Source: a virus. From it: a stretch of DNA of 59,313 nucleotides. Location of the stretch: the IMG/VR virus record IMGVR_UViG_3300037327_000208, positions 1-59,313 of that record. One strand, written 5' to 3'. The notes beneath the pieces are model-generated. The model was given only the letters and a program-made list of their open reading frames with translations, had not been told where the DNA came from and did not search any database. The translations under genes were made by a program, and so were the position numbers. Positions 17,086 to 25,521 of the stretch are shown piece by piece (the stretch's first letter is position 1; each line of letters starts with the position of its first letter).

Positions 17086-18339
17086 TTATTGGTTAACGAC
17101 TCTCAAAGCCTTTCTCGCATTTGCCAAACTCATATTGCCGGTTGCTGCACTTTCAATATGTTCAGACCACCAGCACATTAATGTTCTGCGGCGCTCTAGG
17201 TACTCGGCTCGATTATAAGCGCGTCTAACTTCATTCTTGTCTACATGGGCTAGAGCGCTTTCAATCACATCAGGATCGAAGCCTCTTTCGTTTAATGTGG
17301 TACTGGCTAATGCTCTTAATCCATGTGCGACTAATTGCTTATCAAATCCCATGCGTTTTAGCGCCATATTGGCGGTAGAACTATTTGCATGTGATCGGGG
17401 ATCACGATCGGCAGGAAAAACATATTCTCTATGACCGCTAATTGGTTTAATGAAATCTAACAGTTTTAATGTTTGCTCGGTTAGTGGGACAAGATGATCC
17501 CCATTACCTTTTTTCTTCATATTATCTGCAGGTATTGACCAAAGCTGTTTTTCAAAGTCTATATCTTGCCATTTCGCTGTTGCTGCTTCACTTGGTCTAA
17601 CCATTGTGTGTAATTGCCATTCAATTAAACAGCGCGTCACTATTTTTATACTGGCTATGTTTAATGTTTGCATCAACCTGGGTAGTTCTTCAGGTTTCAA
17701 TGTGGGCAGATGTGTTTTAGTAGGTGTTAAGAATGCCGCATGCATTTTTGAAAGCGGATTAAGGCTAATCACTCCGGTATTAACTGCAAAGTCCATAACC
17801 TCGTTAATACGCTGGCATAGACGCTTAACTTGCTCTGAGTGTCCTTTAGCTTGAACAGGCTTCAACACTTCAATTACTTCTGATGCAGTCAATTCACTAA
17901 TAGGGCGCTTACCAACAGCAGGTATAATGTGCATGTTAATAGAGCGTTTAATTTTACTTGCGTGATCTTTACTAACCTTGGTTGCTTTTACTTCAATCCA
18001 ATCATTCATTATTTTAGTGAACGTATTTGCATTGGCTGCAGTTGCAACACGCTTGGTCTTTTCCTTAAATGCCCGAGGGTCAATCTCGTTGGCTAATAAT
18101 TCATGTGCTTTAGAACGCCTACCTCTTGCCTGAGCTAATGTCACCGTTGGATAAATACCAAAGCTCATATCAACACGCTTATCTGAATAAGGGAGTTTGT
18201 AACGAAAAACCCAATCTTTTGTACCACCAAAACGAACACGTAGAGATAATCCCTTGCCGTCTGTAAGCGTATAATTTTTGTCTTTAGGTTTTGCTCTTGA
18301 TATCTGTGAGTCTGTAAGTGGTTTGGCTATTTTAGGCAT
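17086..18339 (-). CDS. P4-type tyrosine integrase of the island
   Basis: This 417-aa site-specific recombinase has the usual three parts: an N-terminal DUF4102 arm-binding domain (LTDGKGLSLRV and GKYP-like GIYPTVTLAQAR), a SAM-like core-binding domain, and the catalytic domain. Catalytic residues visible are R248 (HTMVRPSEA), H339-x-x-R342 (AHGLRALAST), H365 and the nucleophile in AYNRAEY (Y375). The length is normal and the gene looks intact. It would recombine the att copies at 2020 and 18502 to excise the island. The ATG faces the right att site, where arm-like repeats overlap its promoter region and may let the integrase repress itself. Confidence 0.93.
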   Translation of the reverse strand: MPKIAKPLTDSQISRAKPKDKNYTLTDGKGLSLRVRFGGTKDWVFRYKLPYSDKRVDMSFGIYPTVTLAQARGRRSKAHELLANEIDPRAFKEKTKRVATAANANTFTKIMNDWIEVKATKVSKDHASKIKRSINMHIIPAVGKRPISELTASEVIEVLKPVQAKGHSEQVKRLCQRINEVMDFAVNTGVISLNPLSKMHAAFLTPTKTHLPTLKPEELPRLMQTLNIASIKIVTRCLIEWQLHTMVRPSEAATAKWQDIDFEKQLWSIPADNMKKKGNGDHLVPLTEQTLKLLDFIKPISGHREYVFPADRDPRSHANSSTANMALKRMGFDKQLVAHGLRALASTTLNERGFDPDVIESALAHVDKNEVRRAYNRAEYLERRRTLMCWWSEHIESAATGNMSLANARKALRVVNQ

Positions 18340-18340
18340 T

Positions 18341-18395
18341 TTAGTGGTACAAATAATTGATCAGTAAGTTTGTCCCACTAAATGTACCACTAAAA
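18341..18395. other. Putative integrase arm-type sites, right end
   Basis: Three related words lie just upstream of the integrase start: an inverted TTAGTGGTACA at 18341-18351, TGTCCCACTAAAT at 18371-18383 and TGTACCACTAAAA at 18383-18395. The same word is repeated at the left end (2095-2118). The placement fits arm binding and autoregulation of int. Confidence 0.55.
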
Positions 18396-18435
18396 ACCAG
18401 ACTGTCAACGAACGTTATTGAACGTTAGGCAATAA

Positions 18436-18479
18436 AAAACCCCGTTAAAGGCACTGAAATCAGGCTTTAACGGGGTTTT
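18436..18479. terminator. Bidirectional rho-independent terminator beside the middle att
   Basis: Arms at 18436-18450 and 18465-18479 form a 15-bp perfect stem (AAAACCCCGTTAAAG and its complement) with a 14-nt loop. A tract on one side and T tract on the other suit both directions. It would end transcription leaving the island integrase side or arriving from an ssrA-like end at 18502. Confidence 0.85.
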
Positions 18480-18501
18480 CGTCTATCTTCGAGTCTTTAT
18501 T

Positions 18502-18529
18502 TGGTGGAGCTGGCGGGACTCGAACCCGC
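18502..18529. other. att copy (28 bp), island/prophage junction
   Basis: These 28 bp match the ssrA 3' end at 57563-57590 exactly, covering the CCA end, the acceptor strand and most of the T arm. They form the left att of the prophage and the right att of the island. The bases beyond the match (GCC-ACC) differ from ssrA, so no second complete tmRNA exists here. Confidence 0.9.
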
Positions 18530-18576
18530 CACCTAATTTTAATAAATTACTGTTTTTTAATGAGATTATTTTTTAT

Positions 18577-19782
18577 TTATACTTTGCGTGTTGTGTGGGT
18601 GTTAATTTGTTCAGATTCTTTCTGATATGACTCTATAAACTTACCGTAGTGATTAAATAGCATCTCAGGTGATGCGTGACCCATCCAGTTCGCTAACTGC
18701 CAAATATTTACACCTGCTGATATGTGCATTGTGGCGAATGTATGCCTTGCCTGGTACGGGTATCGATACTGCACTTGCGCCTCTTTTAATATTCTGGTCC
18801 ATCTGTGCTTTCTAAAAGAATCTGGATTGATCCGGTTAAGTTCCCCATCGAGGACTCTAACCACCGTCTTGTAATTCTTGGAAAATACAAACTCACTCAT
18901 GAGATACGATTTAGGCATTTGATCTTGCAAAGCTTCTAACGCTAGATCATTTATCGGGATCGCACGTTTACCGGCTTTGCTTTTGGTTCCCTTTTCAATA
19001 CCATGAACAATTGCTGATCTAACGTTGATCACACGATTCGTAAAATCCACATCAGCCCATCTAAGTGCCGACCATTCCGAACTTCTCATGCCGGTATTAA
19101 ATAATAACTTCACTATGTTTAATTCATCAGCTCTGCAGTGATCATAAATCTTAGATACTTCATCTGGCGCAAAGGGCTTAATATCTTCATGCTCGTTCTG
19201 CAAGCTTACTTTGTTATTTTTTGCCACATAGTTTGATAGGCTTATACCATCTACAGGATTGACCGGTACTAAACCATCAGTGACCGCTTCTGCAAGTGCC
19301 GATCGTAAATAACTAAACTTGTTTCTAAGCGTCTTTGGTGAGTTACCAGACTCTTTTATAAATTGCTTTAAACGGGCAGGGGTTAGCAACTTAACTGGCA
19401 AATCATGCAGCTCAGACAATGCCAGTTTGATTTTGCGGTACCCCTCCAAAGTAGAAGGGGATAATCCGCGTTTGATTGACGATTGCTGATAATCGTCTAG
19501 GTAATCAGCAATCGTCTTATTTTCATTTACTGCATGGCCAAGCACTTTAAGTTTTGAACTGTTAGGAAAAAAATTTGCATACTTAAAAGTTTCTCGTTCA
19601 ATCTGACCTTTAATTTCACCTAATAAGTTTGATGCGTAATTAATATTTTTTTTGTTACCAGGTAAAGATATGTTCTCCCTGCAATACATACCTTTGTAAG
19701 TGAAGGCGATTTGTATTGATTCGCCGCTTTTATTCTCCCTTACGCTTACGCCGCGCGGGAGCTTCCCCCGTTCCTTACCCAT
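18577..19782 (-). CDS. int: Prophage tyrosine integrase
   Basis: The 401-aa recombinase has an N-terminal arm-binding domain of DUF3596 type (GVSVRENKSGESIQIAFTYKG), a core-binding domain (about 90-180) and a catalytic domain. Catalytic residues are R233 in TGMRSSEW, R346 in YQARHTFAT (tyrosine replaces the usual histidine three residues before), H369 in MGHASPEM and nucleophile Y379 in FNHYGKF. Its 3' end is 47 bp from the left att site. The start region overlaps the small xis-like gene, so excision and integration functions are made from one leftward transcript. Confidence 0.93.
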   Translation of the reverse strand: MGKERGKLPRGVSVRENKSGESIQIAFTYKGMYCRENISLPGNKKNINYASNLLGEIKGQIERETFKYANFFPNSSKLKVLGHAVNENKTIADYLDDYQQSSIKRGLSPSTLEGYRKIKLALSELHDLPVKLLTPARLKQFIKESGNSPKTLRNKFSYLRSALAEAVTDGLVPVNPVDGISLSNYVAKNNKVSLQNEHEDIKPFAPDEVSKIYDHCRADELNIVKLLFNTGMRSSEWSALRWADVDFTNRVINVRSAIVHGIEKGTKSKAGKRAIPINDLALEALQDQMPKSYLMSEFVFSKNYKTVVRVLDGELNRINPDSFRKHRWTRILKEAQVQYRYPYQARHTFATMHISAGVNIWQLANWMGHASPEMLFNHYGKFIESYQKESEQINTHTTRKV

Positions 19783-19940
19783 TTCTCAACCCCTTCAAGA
19801 TCAATCCAACGTGACTTACTACCCTTTACTTTATGCCATTGTTGACCTTCTGCCCACACTCCATTGTCAATACGCTTAGTTACAGAAGTTTCTGTCTCGC
19901 CAAATTCAGCGCAATATGCCTTTATAGTTCTGACGTTCAT
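19746..19940 (-). CDS. xis: Excisionase-like DNA-binding protein
   Basis: This 64-aa basic protein resembles small winged-helix excisionases: VRTIKAYCAEFGETETSVTKRIDNGVW as the helix-turn-helix, then a wing with GSKSRWIDLEGVEKW. Its position directly before int, with a 37-bp overlap, is the standard place for xis. It would bend the att DNA and direct int toward excision. Motif and position agree, but the sequence is too short for certainty. Confidence 0.75.
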   Translation of the reverse strand: MNVRTIKAYCAEFGETETSVTKRIDNGVWAEGQQWHKVKGSKSRWIDLEGVEKWVRNGGSSRAA

Positions 19941-20143
19941 ACGGCCTCCAAATCTTCTTCGTCTGACTCGTAAAAATCAGCTTTTATCGATGTTACTTTC
20001 AACTGAACCTGCAGTTCTTTGCCTTCAAGCAGCACACGGCCTAGTGAAACCCAATTATCTTGGTGGTTACCTTCGATCATTTCTGCAATCAAGCTATCAA
20101 TATTATCTACTGCAAGCTCTGCCACTTCACGAGCGCCGCTCAT
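19937..20143 (-). CDS. Small acidic phage protein, unknown
   Basis: The 68-aa product is acidic (ending ESDEEDLEAV) and lacks recognisable motifs. It overlaps both neighbours by 4 bp (ATGA), which supports its being translated. The role in the leftward early operon is unknown. Confidence 0.65.
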   Translation of the reverse strand: MSGAREVAELAVDNIDSLIAEMIEGNHQDNWVSLGRVLLEGKELQVQLKVTSIKADFYESDEEDLEAV

Positions 20144-20592
20144 GCTGCTAACTCCTCAAAAGCGCCATACTTCTCAAACAAGTCGTAAGCTTGGGCTTCA
20201 CTAAAATCATGGCCAGTCGGTGATGCTATCCAACCAAACCCGCATAGGTGAGACTGGTTGAAGCCGCGTAATATTTTTTGATGCTCGGTGTTTAAGCGTT
20301 CTATCAATTCAGATTGCAGGTAAGGCTTATCGGATATTACAATTTTTGATTTTGTGTAGTTCTGACTGCCGTTAATACCAAACGCTGCCATGTAGATTGA
20401 CCAGTTGAAGCGCGTCAAAGTTAGTGTTTCATGTATTGCGCTGCTTACCTGAACTTCTTCACCTGTCAACTTTGAAAGCCTGCACAAACCGCCCTGGTTG
20501 TTTACATTGATGATGCAATATTTGGCCAGCGTGTTTTTGGTTCGTATTGCCGAGACACGATTAGGGTTGTATTTTTTATTCCGCGTCTTCAT
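20140..20592 (-). CDS. Early phage protein, unknown (150 aa)
   Basis: I do not recognise this soluble 150-aa protein. Its basic N-terminus (KTRNKKYNPNRVSAIR) could contact nucleic acid. It overlaps the downstream 68-aa gene by 4 bp and the small frame upstream by 17 bp, so it is part of the tightly packed leftward operon. Confidence 0.7.
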   Translation of the reverse strand: MKTRNKKYNPNRVSAIRTKNTLAKYCIINVNNQGGLCRLSKLTGEEVQVSSAIHETLTLTRFNWSIYMAAFGINGSQNYTKSKIVISDKPYLQSELIERLNTEHQKILRGFNQSHLCGFGWIASPTGHDFSEAQAYDLFEKYGAFEELAA

Positions 20593-20671
20593 GTTTATAT
20601 TTCACTCCTAGAACGTGAATATTTATAATTAATTCGAGCACTTGCGTTTGCCTTGGTGTCAGTTTAATCAT
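20576..20671 (-). CDS. Possible 31-aa peptide with HTH-like sequence
   Basis: A short frame from ATG 20671 reads MIKLTPRQTQVLELIINIHV, similar to the first helices of regulators that begin LTPRQ-x-VL. It would overlap the neighbours on both sides in the usual operon manner. It is too short to call with confidence. Confidence 0.4.
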   Translation of the reverse strand: MIKLTPRQTQVLELIINIHVLGVKYKHEDAE

Positions 20672-20897
20672 TGAAAACGTCCTCACCTTTAGCGTGTCTG
20701 TGTCTAAGTAAAATGACACTTATTCCGCGATGCTTTAAAATTGCTAAGATTGCAGACTCTTTACAATCAAAATGTAACGCTAGTTGCTTCATGCGATAAC
20801 CTTGAATGACAACAAGTGTTTTTATTTCGTTTATCTTGCTATCCCAATAAACTTTCTTTTGTCGGATAACTTTGTTTGGACTATTTGTAATTGTCAT
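20664..20897 (-). CDS. Small basic phage protein with possible HTH
   Basis: This 77-aa, strongly basic protein contains a segment YRMKQLALHFDCKESAILAIL that fits a helix-turn-helix (a KQLA-x-x-F turn). It overlaps the Dam gene by 4 bp. A DNA-binding regulatory role is possible but not shown. Confidence 0.6.
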   Translation of the reverse strand: MTITNSPNKVIRQKKVYWDSKINEIKTLVVIQGYRMKQLALHFDCKESAILAILKHRGISVILLRHRHAKGEDVFND

Positions 20898-21439
20898 GCT
20901 GCTAATACCTCAGTGGAACCTAAACTCAACAACTCATTTCTATCGATTAAACGAATAAAACAAGGCATTGATGAAGGTCGGAAAATTACGAACATTGAGC
21001 CCTTAGTATTTCCATTCACTTTTTTACCAGTTACAGGATGATAAAAACTAAGTCGGCCACCTGTCACAACTCTGATTTCTGATATTGAATGTAATGGCAA
21101 CCATTGAGCGTCAAGGGTGGCGGGTACCAGCATTACAGTTGTTACACCTTTTGCTTTTTGCTCAATGGCTTTATTCATAAATTTCTGAATATATCCTCTG
21201 CCGTAGGGCGGGTTTACCCATACGCTTTTTATTTCTGACCAGTTAAATTTTAGTTCCCAATCCACCGTTAAAGCGTTTTGCTCTTTAGTTAAGTAATTGG
21301 GTACCAGATGGTTTTTATCGCTAGCCGCAGCATCTAACCCAAAGTTAAATTCTTTATTCATGGCGTTAAATACAACAGGGTCAGTACCCCAACTATTTTT
21401 CATATCATCGTCTAAATCTGAACTTACTAAGTCGCTCAT
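20894..21439 (-). CDS. Phage N6-adenine DNA methyltransferase (Dam family)
   Basis: The 181-aa protein matches the phage Dam family. Its start, WGTDPVVFNAMNKEFNFGLDAAAS, is typical, and the catalytic N76-P-P-Y79-G follows a hydrophobic strand. The SAM site is in the FGLDAAAS region. It should methylate adenine in GATC-like sites, protecting phage DNA or marking it for replication and packaging. Protection against the type I enzyme next door is possible only if the target sites coincide. It lies in the leftward recombination operon with 4-bp overlaps on both sides. Confidence 0.9.
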   Translation of the reverse strand: MSDLVSSDLDDDMKNSWGTDPVVFNAMNKEFNFGLDAAASDKNHLVPNYLTKEQNALTVDWELKFNWSEIKSVWVNPPYGRGYIQKFMNKAIEQKAKGVTTVMLVPATLDAQWLPLHSISEIRVVTGGRLSFYHPVTGKKVNGNTKGSMFVIFRPSSMPCFIRLIDRNELLSLGSTEVLAA

Positions 21440-21696
21440 GCTTTATCCTTACTGATGTTATCAATCACATCACTTTCAAGCTTGCGATACGCTTTATTCA
21501 TTGCTTTTACGCCACGCTCAAAACCTTGCTGGCTAATTCCGTTGGTCGTGTAAGCTAAAGCTGCCGGGTAGTTAAGAATTAAATGCTCAGTAATTGCATT
21601 CACTAAGCCCTCACTCTTAATCCTGGTTGCAGCCAAGACGGAATTAATCGTCTTAGCTGTTTCCATGCCTTGTATTAATGTGATTGAAGGGTTCAT
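21436..21696 (-). CDS. Early phage protein, unknown (86 aa)
   Basis: This small, helical, soluble protein has no motif that I recognise. It overlaps the Dam start by 4 bp and adjoins the next gene with no gap, so it is almost certainly translated. Confidence 0.65.
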   Translation of the reverse strand: MNPSITLIQGMETAKTINSVLAATRIKSEGLVNAITEHLILNYPAALAYTTNGISQQGFERGVKAMNKAYRKLESDVIDNISKDKA

Positions 21697-22002
21697 CTAA
21701 GCCGCAAAATCACGTTTATTTTCTCTGGCCTGCGCTTCTTTCATGCTTTTAAGCTTCGCCACATCTACAGAAAGATTGTTTTTAAAGTCTTCGAGATAAC
21801 TATTGTCTCGTTTAACCTTTGCTTCAAGCCAAGCAACACCAGCATCAATATTGGTGGGAAAACTACCAAGAAATGTGTTTTTCCCATAAATAGATAACCA
21901 CGTTTGGAATTTATCCCTATTATTCCTTACACCAGGCAAAAGGTTGTCGGAAGGTGCTAAAACTCTTGGCCTCAAGTTTGCGATTGTGATTTTATTAGCC
22001 AT
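21697..22002 (-). CDS. Early phage protein, unknown (101 aa)
   Basis: This is a basic 101-aa protein. Its middle part (FQTWLSIYGKNTFLGSFPTNIDAGVAW) resembles an AP2/ERF-like or similar small DNA-binding fold with a K-x-x-x-L-G-x-F pattern, but the match is weak. It abuts the 86-aa gene and overlaps the exonuclease stop by one base. Confidence 0.65.
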   Translation of the reverse strand: MANKITIANLRPRVLAPSDNLLPGVRNNRDKFQTWLSIYGKNTFLGSFPTNIDAGVAWLEAKVKRDNSYLEDFKNNLSVDVAKLKSMKEAQARENKRDFAA

Positions 22003-23816
22003 TACGCAGCCTCACCACTTGCATACTGACGAGCCATTGCTAGAGCATGTTTCTTGGGCTCTATTATTATTTTTGTTTCTTTTTGCCCCGCTAGATAACC
22101 GGCTGCGAAAGCGGCTTCAATTAACGATGGCAAACGGCCAAAAACACTCTTAGTTAAACCGTTAGCGGTGTTAGGAGTAGACGCAGGAGCAACAGGAGTA
22201 TCTACAGACTCACTGGTTGTATGGTTGTTGCCAGTGCGTTGGGTTAAGCGTTCGTCACTGATACCTCTTTCGTATGCGCCCTCAGATTGCCTTCTGGCTT
22301 CTAACTGTTCAGCATCCTTGGTTGCTTGAGCATCTAAAAAATACGCCTCTATTTCATCAGACGATTTTTTGGCTCTTGCATTTCTTAAACTGGCTTCTTC
22401 GTCAAGTTTGGATTTTTCAGCCGCAGCCTTAGCAACATTTTCAGCATTAACCTTAGCTTGTTCAGCCGCAGCTTTAGCAGTTGCCTTGGCTTCTTCTTCA
22501 ATGCGTATCTGTTCACGTTGGGCATCCAAGCGAATCTGCTCTGCTTCTTTGTGTTCAGCTATGCGAGTTTTAACCATGGCTTGAAAATCATCGTTAGCTT
22601 TGAATGCAATGTCGCGCCAATCAGAAAACAAAAACTTAAACTCTTTGAAACTTTGCATAAACGATGCGTTTTCATTGACGATGTAAAGTTGTTCACCAAG
22701 TAATATTTTTATTTTTGAAACAGCTGTGTCTGCGGCATCCTGCAATGAATCAATAGTTTTTTTACCTTTCATTGCATTGATGATTGTAGTATTTACGCTT
22801 TTTTCGTCTACAGGAGGGTTAACACCAATTTGTGTGAAAAATTTATAATTATCGCTAACCTTTGTGGTTGCTTTAACAGCTATTGATTCGCGCAATTCTT
22901 CCTTACGCGATTTAACAAGCTTTGATTCGCGTAATCTTGATTGGCGAAGTTGCTCTTTTATTTCACGTAAGCTGTTAACGAATGCGCTAATGTCGGCAGA
23001 TTCACTTAGCGCCAACTCACAAGCATTATCACAAGCAGCTTCGCCGCGGCTAAACGTTTTTTGTCTTGCTTCTGCATCAGCAAAGTCTTGATCCGTCTGT
23101 GGCGTACCATTACTTCTTTCTATTAGTGCAAGTGCTTTAAGGTGGAAATCATCCAGGTTAGACTTTAACGCCATACCATTCATCTGGTACTTAATAGCCG
23201 GTAAGTCGCTTATTACTTCTGCTACAACCTTTTCAGCCTTAGCCTGTGGCTCATGGGTTTCTAAATCGATAGCGAACTGCGCCCAGCCTGCGATTAATTG
23301 CTCACGTCGCTCAGGTATGGAGTAGTAATACATATCAGCCCAATTTTCGTCAGTGCCATCACTGGTAACAAACAAAACTTTATCTGCGCCTGAGACTAAT
23401 AATTGATGCTCCAATTGCCAATAATAATGTGGTTCAAGTTTGTTATTTCTGACGTTTTCAGCAAGCACTTTGTTGTACAGCTTGTGTTCAAAAAGAACAT
23501 CACCAAACAATGACATACCATCAAATGAAGCAAGAAACATTGAATCTTCCAGCACACCAACTACTACTACAAAATCTTCATCTGCCACATGTTCTGCGAT
23601 AGGTCTTGCCATTTCCTCGGTAGCATGACCTTTATCAAAAAGTGACTGAGTAAAATCATTCACATCAGTCGTCCAGCCTTTTTTATGATCAAGCAACTGT
23701 GTGCGGCTAATGTTTTTATGTACGCCAAACATGGCCGATGCTTCTGAGGCGTTTTGATGATCCAAACGAAATAAAAGCCATTCTTTTGTGCCTGGAATAA
23801 GTTTTAACTTTTTCAT
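22002..23816 (-). CDS. YqaJ-type phage exonuclease with long coiled-coil tail
   Basis: Residues 1-200 form a lambda-exonuclease/YqaJ nuclease. The opening GTKEWLLFRLDHQNASEA is typical, and the PD-(D/E)XK residues are D99, E110 and K112 in SFDG and FEHK. The enzyme resects duplex ends to give single strands for the RecT partner encoded immediately downstream (4-bp overlap). The length, 604 aa, is far above the 200-350 aa of a simple nuclease. The extra part has a helical middle domain and, at about 410-510, an Ala/Glu/Lys-rich coiled coil. The coil may multimerise the enzyme or hold the annealing protein. Confidence 0.87.
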   Translation of the reverse strand: MKKLKLIPGTKEWLLFRLDHQNASEASAMFGVHKNISRTQLLDHKKGWTTDVNDFTQSLFDKGHATEEMARPIAEHVADEDFVVVVGVLEDSMFLASFDGMSLFGDVLFEHKLYNKVLAENVRNNKLEPHYYWQLEHQLLVSGADKVLFVTSDGTDENWADMYYYSIPERREQLIAGWAQFAIDLETHEPQAKAEKVVAEVISDLPAIKYQMNGMALKSNLDDFHLKALALIERSNGTPQTDQDFADAEARQKTFSRGEAACDNACELALSESADISAFVNSLREIKEQLRQSRLRESKLVKSRKEELRESIAVKATTKVSDNYKFFTQIGVNPPVDEKSVNTTIINAMKGKKTIDSLQDAADTAVSKIKILLGEQLYIVNENASFMQSFKEFKFLFSDWRDIAFKANDDFQAMVKTRIAEHKEAEQIRLDAQREQIRIEEEAKATAKAAAEQAKVNAENVAKAAAEKSKLDEEASLRNARAKKSSDEIEAYFLDAQATKDAEQLEARRQSEGAYERGISDERLTQRTGNNHTTSESVDTPVAPASTPNTANGLTKSVFGRLPSLIEAAFAAGYLAGQKETKIIIEPKKHALAMARQYASGEAA

Positions 23817-24691
23817 GCTGCTTTTTCCTTATTTAATTCCATAATTTGTTTTTTAAAATAATCAGATAACGGGGCGTATTTTTCTTCCAACATATCGATT
23901 AAATCAACAGGGTCTTTGCCAGCGTTAATTGAATTTGCCCACTTATTTGCTTTTTGATTAAGTTCATCTTGAGTGAAGTCAGGCTTGTCAGCTTTGGCGG
24001 GTGCTTCACCTTCGCTTGACTCTCTTATTGGATTGACAACCTTTTCAACCGGCGCTTTTTCTGGCTCAAGTTCGTCAGAAGAATAAACACCCATAATTAC
24101 CGCAGGCGCATACAAACGAGCCCAATATTTAAGTGCCAGATAACCGCTTTGCTGTTTCGGGTTGGTTTTCCATAAAGCTGAATTTTTCGTGGTTACATCG
24201 GCAGGGTATAAACGCTCACCCCATTGAATTTTATCTTCGCCAGAAAGTATTGCGCCAACACTAACCCAACATGTTTTATCAATGGTATTACCCATATTGA
24301 CATTGACACCCGACTGAATTTTTTCTGCCGAGCCATTACCTTTAACTTCCCAGTTACCGCCATATTCATAGTGAAAGCGGCCATTGATAGCTTTAGATGA
24401 TGATATAACCGCATTAACTAGTTGCGCTTCATAGCCAAGCGTTCCGCTAACTACGTGCGTCTTTTGGGCTACTGCAAAAGGGTTCATTCTCCATTGTGCT
24501 GCTTGCATAATAATTGCCATGCAATCCGCTGGATTACCTTGTAGATGCTTTGGAACAGTCGCCTGACCGTTTGCCATTAGATTAGCTAACGTGTTCATTG
24601 ACTCCATAGCTCTATAATCTAGGATCATGTCTGTTGTGGAAACATGGGCAACGTTAGTGCCAGGTTGATTGTTTTCTGCTGAATTGCTCAC
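23813..24691 (-). CDS. RecT-family single-strand annealing protein
   Basis: The 292-aa protein follows RecT closely: LANLMANGQATVPKHLQGNPADCMAI, then QAAQWRMNPFAVAQKTHVVSGTLGYEAQLVNAVI. It anneals complementary single strands made by the exonuclease and drives phage recombination. The translation start is GTG at 24691, chosen because GAGGTG lies nine bases upstream and because the codon overlaps the stop of the 43-aa frame before it (GTGA). The C-terminal 80 residues are charged and probably flexible. Confidence 0.92.
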   Translation of the reverse strand: MSNSAENNQPGTNVAHVSTTDMILDYRAMESMNTLANLMANGQATVPKHLQGNPADCMAIIMQAAQWRMNPFAVAQKTHVVSGTLGYEAQLVNAVISSSKAINGRFHYEYGGNWEVKGNGSAEKIQSGVNVNMGNTIDKTCWVSVGAILSGEDKIQWGERLYPADVTTKNSALWKTNPKQQSGYLALKYWARLYAPAVIMGVYSSDELEPEKAPVEKVVNPIRESSEGEAPAKADKPDFTQDELNQKANKWANSINAGKDPVDLIDMLEEKYAPLSDYFKKQIMELNKEKAA

Positions 24692-24819
24692 AACGTCACC
24701 TCACTTTTGGAAAATGTTAAAACCCATCCAGAGGGTCGACCCTGGACAACTAACTGCAAACCCAAACGCCTTAATATGCGTTTAGCCTGCTGCGCTTTGT
24801 GTAGCTTTTTGAATGTCAT
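24688..24819 (-). CDS. Small basic phage peptide (43 aa)
   Basis: A leftward frame from ATG 24819 encodes a basic peptide (KKLHKAQQAKRILRRLGLQ, then VVQGRPSGWVL). Its stop overlaps the RecT GTG, which supports translation and coupling. The function is unknown. Confidence 0.5.
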   Translation of the reverse strand: MTFKKLHKAQQAKRILRRLGLQLVVQGRPSGWVLTFSKSEVTL

Positions 24820-24905
24820 TCTTTTAAACTCCGTACTGTTGTCTACTAACCTCTGCGTCTAAACTTCGGTTAGTAGGTGGTTGAGCCCTTTAACTAGGGC
24901 TGTTT

Positions 24906-25130
24906 TTAAGCTGCTTCTGAAACACACAACATGCTGTAAATTAAATCTAGCGTTGCTTGGTCAGGTATTAGCTGAATGATTTGCTCCGCTGTTAGCTGCT
25001 CGAAAACATGGTGCAAGTTGACACCCTCCAGCTTTGCTGAAACTTTCCCGCTATTGACTGTCAAACCTTCAATACTGCGGCACTCAATAGCAAAATCGCT
25101 ATAAGTACCTTCTGTGTTTCTAATTGCCAT
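24906..25130 (-). CDS. Small early phage protein (74 aa), unknown
   Basis: The product is acidic and helical in its second half (FEQLTAEQIIQLIPDQATLDLIYSML). It overlaps the next gene upstream by one base. No family is recognised. A hairpin-like run with CTAACC and GGTTAG arms lies in the intergenic stretch just downstream of its stop. Confidence 0.6.
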   Translation of the reverse strand: MAIRNTEGTYSDFAIECRSIEGLTVNSGKVSAKLEGVNLHHVFEQLTAEQIIQLIPDQATLDLIYSMLCVSEAA

Positions 25131-25519
25131 TATTGACTCCCTACATTCGCTGCTTCTTCTGTTGCCCAGGTATTTGCCAGCGCCTCAATTGCTAACGTTA
25201 TGACTGCTCGACGAAGTGGAATAACGTCAAACTCGTTTTTAGTCGTCATTAGCTGATAGTGCATAGCCTCGATATTTTTGCCATCAAACGTCGCGTCAAC
25301 AATGTCCTGCTGATCTAAACAGTTGACCCTACTAGTTGGGTAAACAAGCTGGTAAAACCCGCCAGTCGTAAGCGCATTGGTTATTTCAGAGCGGAAAAAC
25401 TCGAAGTTTTGTAAATCACTGTTTTCTGGCTCAGTTGTACTGACTAACTCAACGCTAGTGCCAAAAATAGCGCTAAAACTTGAGTTTAGAATTTGATTTG
25501 ATTTGATTGCTGCGTTCAT
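25130..25519 (-). CDS. Early phage protein (129 aa), unknown
   Basis: This is a soluble protein with no motif I can name. It lies 2 bp after the antirepressor gene and overlaps the 74-aa gene by one base, so it belongs to the transcript that starts at the promoter near 26.3 kb. Confidence 0.65.
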   Translation of the reverse strand: MNAAIKSNQILNSSFSAIFGTSVELVSTTEPENSDLQNFEFFRSEITNALTTGGFYQLVYPTSRVNCLDQQDIVDATFDGKNIEAMHYQLMTTKNEFDVIPLRRAVITLAIEALANTWATEEAANVGSQ

Positions 25520-25521
25520 AA

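Larger units (their letters stand above)
2020..18529. mobile_element. P4-like integrative island with type I restriction operon
   Basis: ssrA-derived att copies at 2020-2036 and 18502-18529 bound the island. Its integrase is next to the right att. A leftward P4-type block (integrase, DUF6387, AlpA, Toprim, DUF3631 ATPase) faces a rightward restriction operon at the other end. No structural phage genes are present, so it is either a satellite that needs a helper phage or a self-excising genomic island. Putative integrase arm sites occur just inside both ends. Confidence 0.8.

Noticed and set aside
18502-18529. Second tmRNA or tRNA gene
   Set aside because: Only the 3' end sequence is present. 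The upstream body is absent, so this is an att copy.
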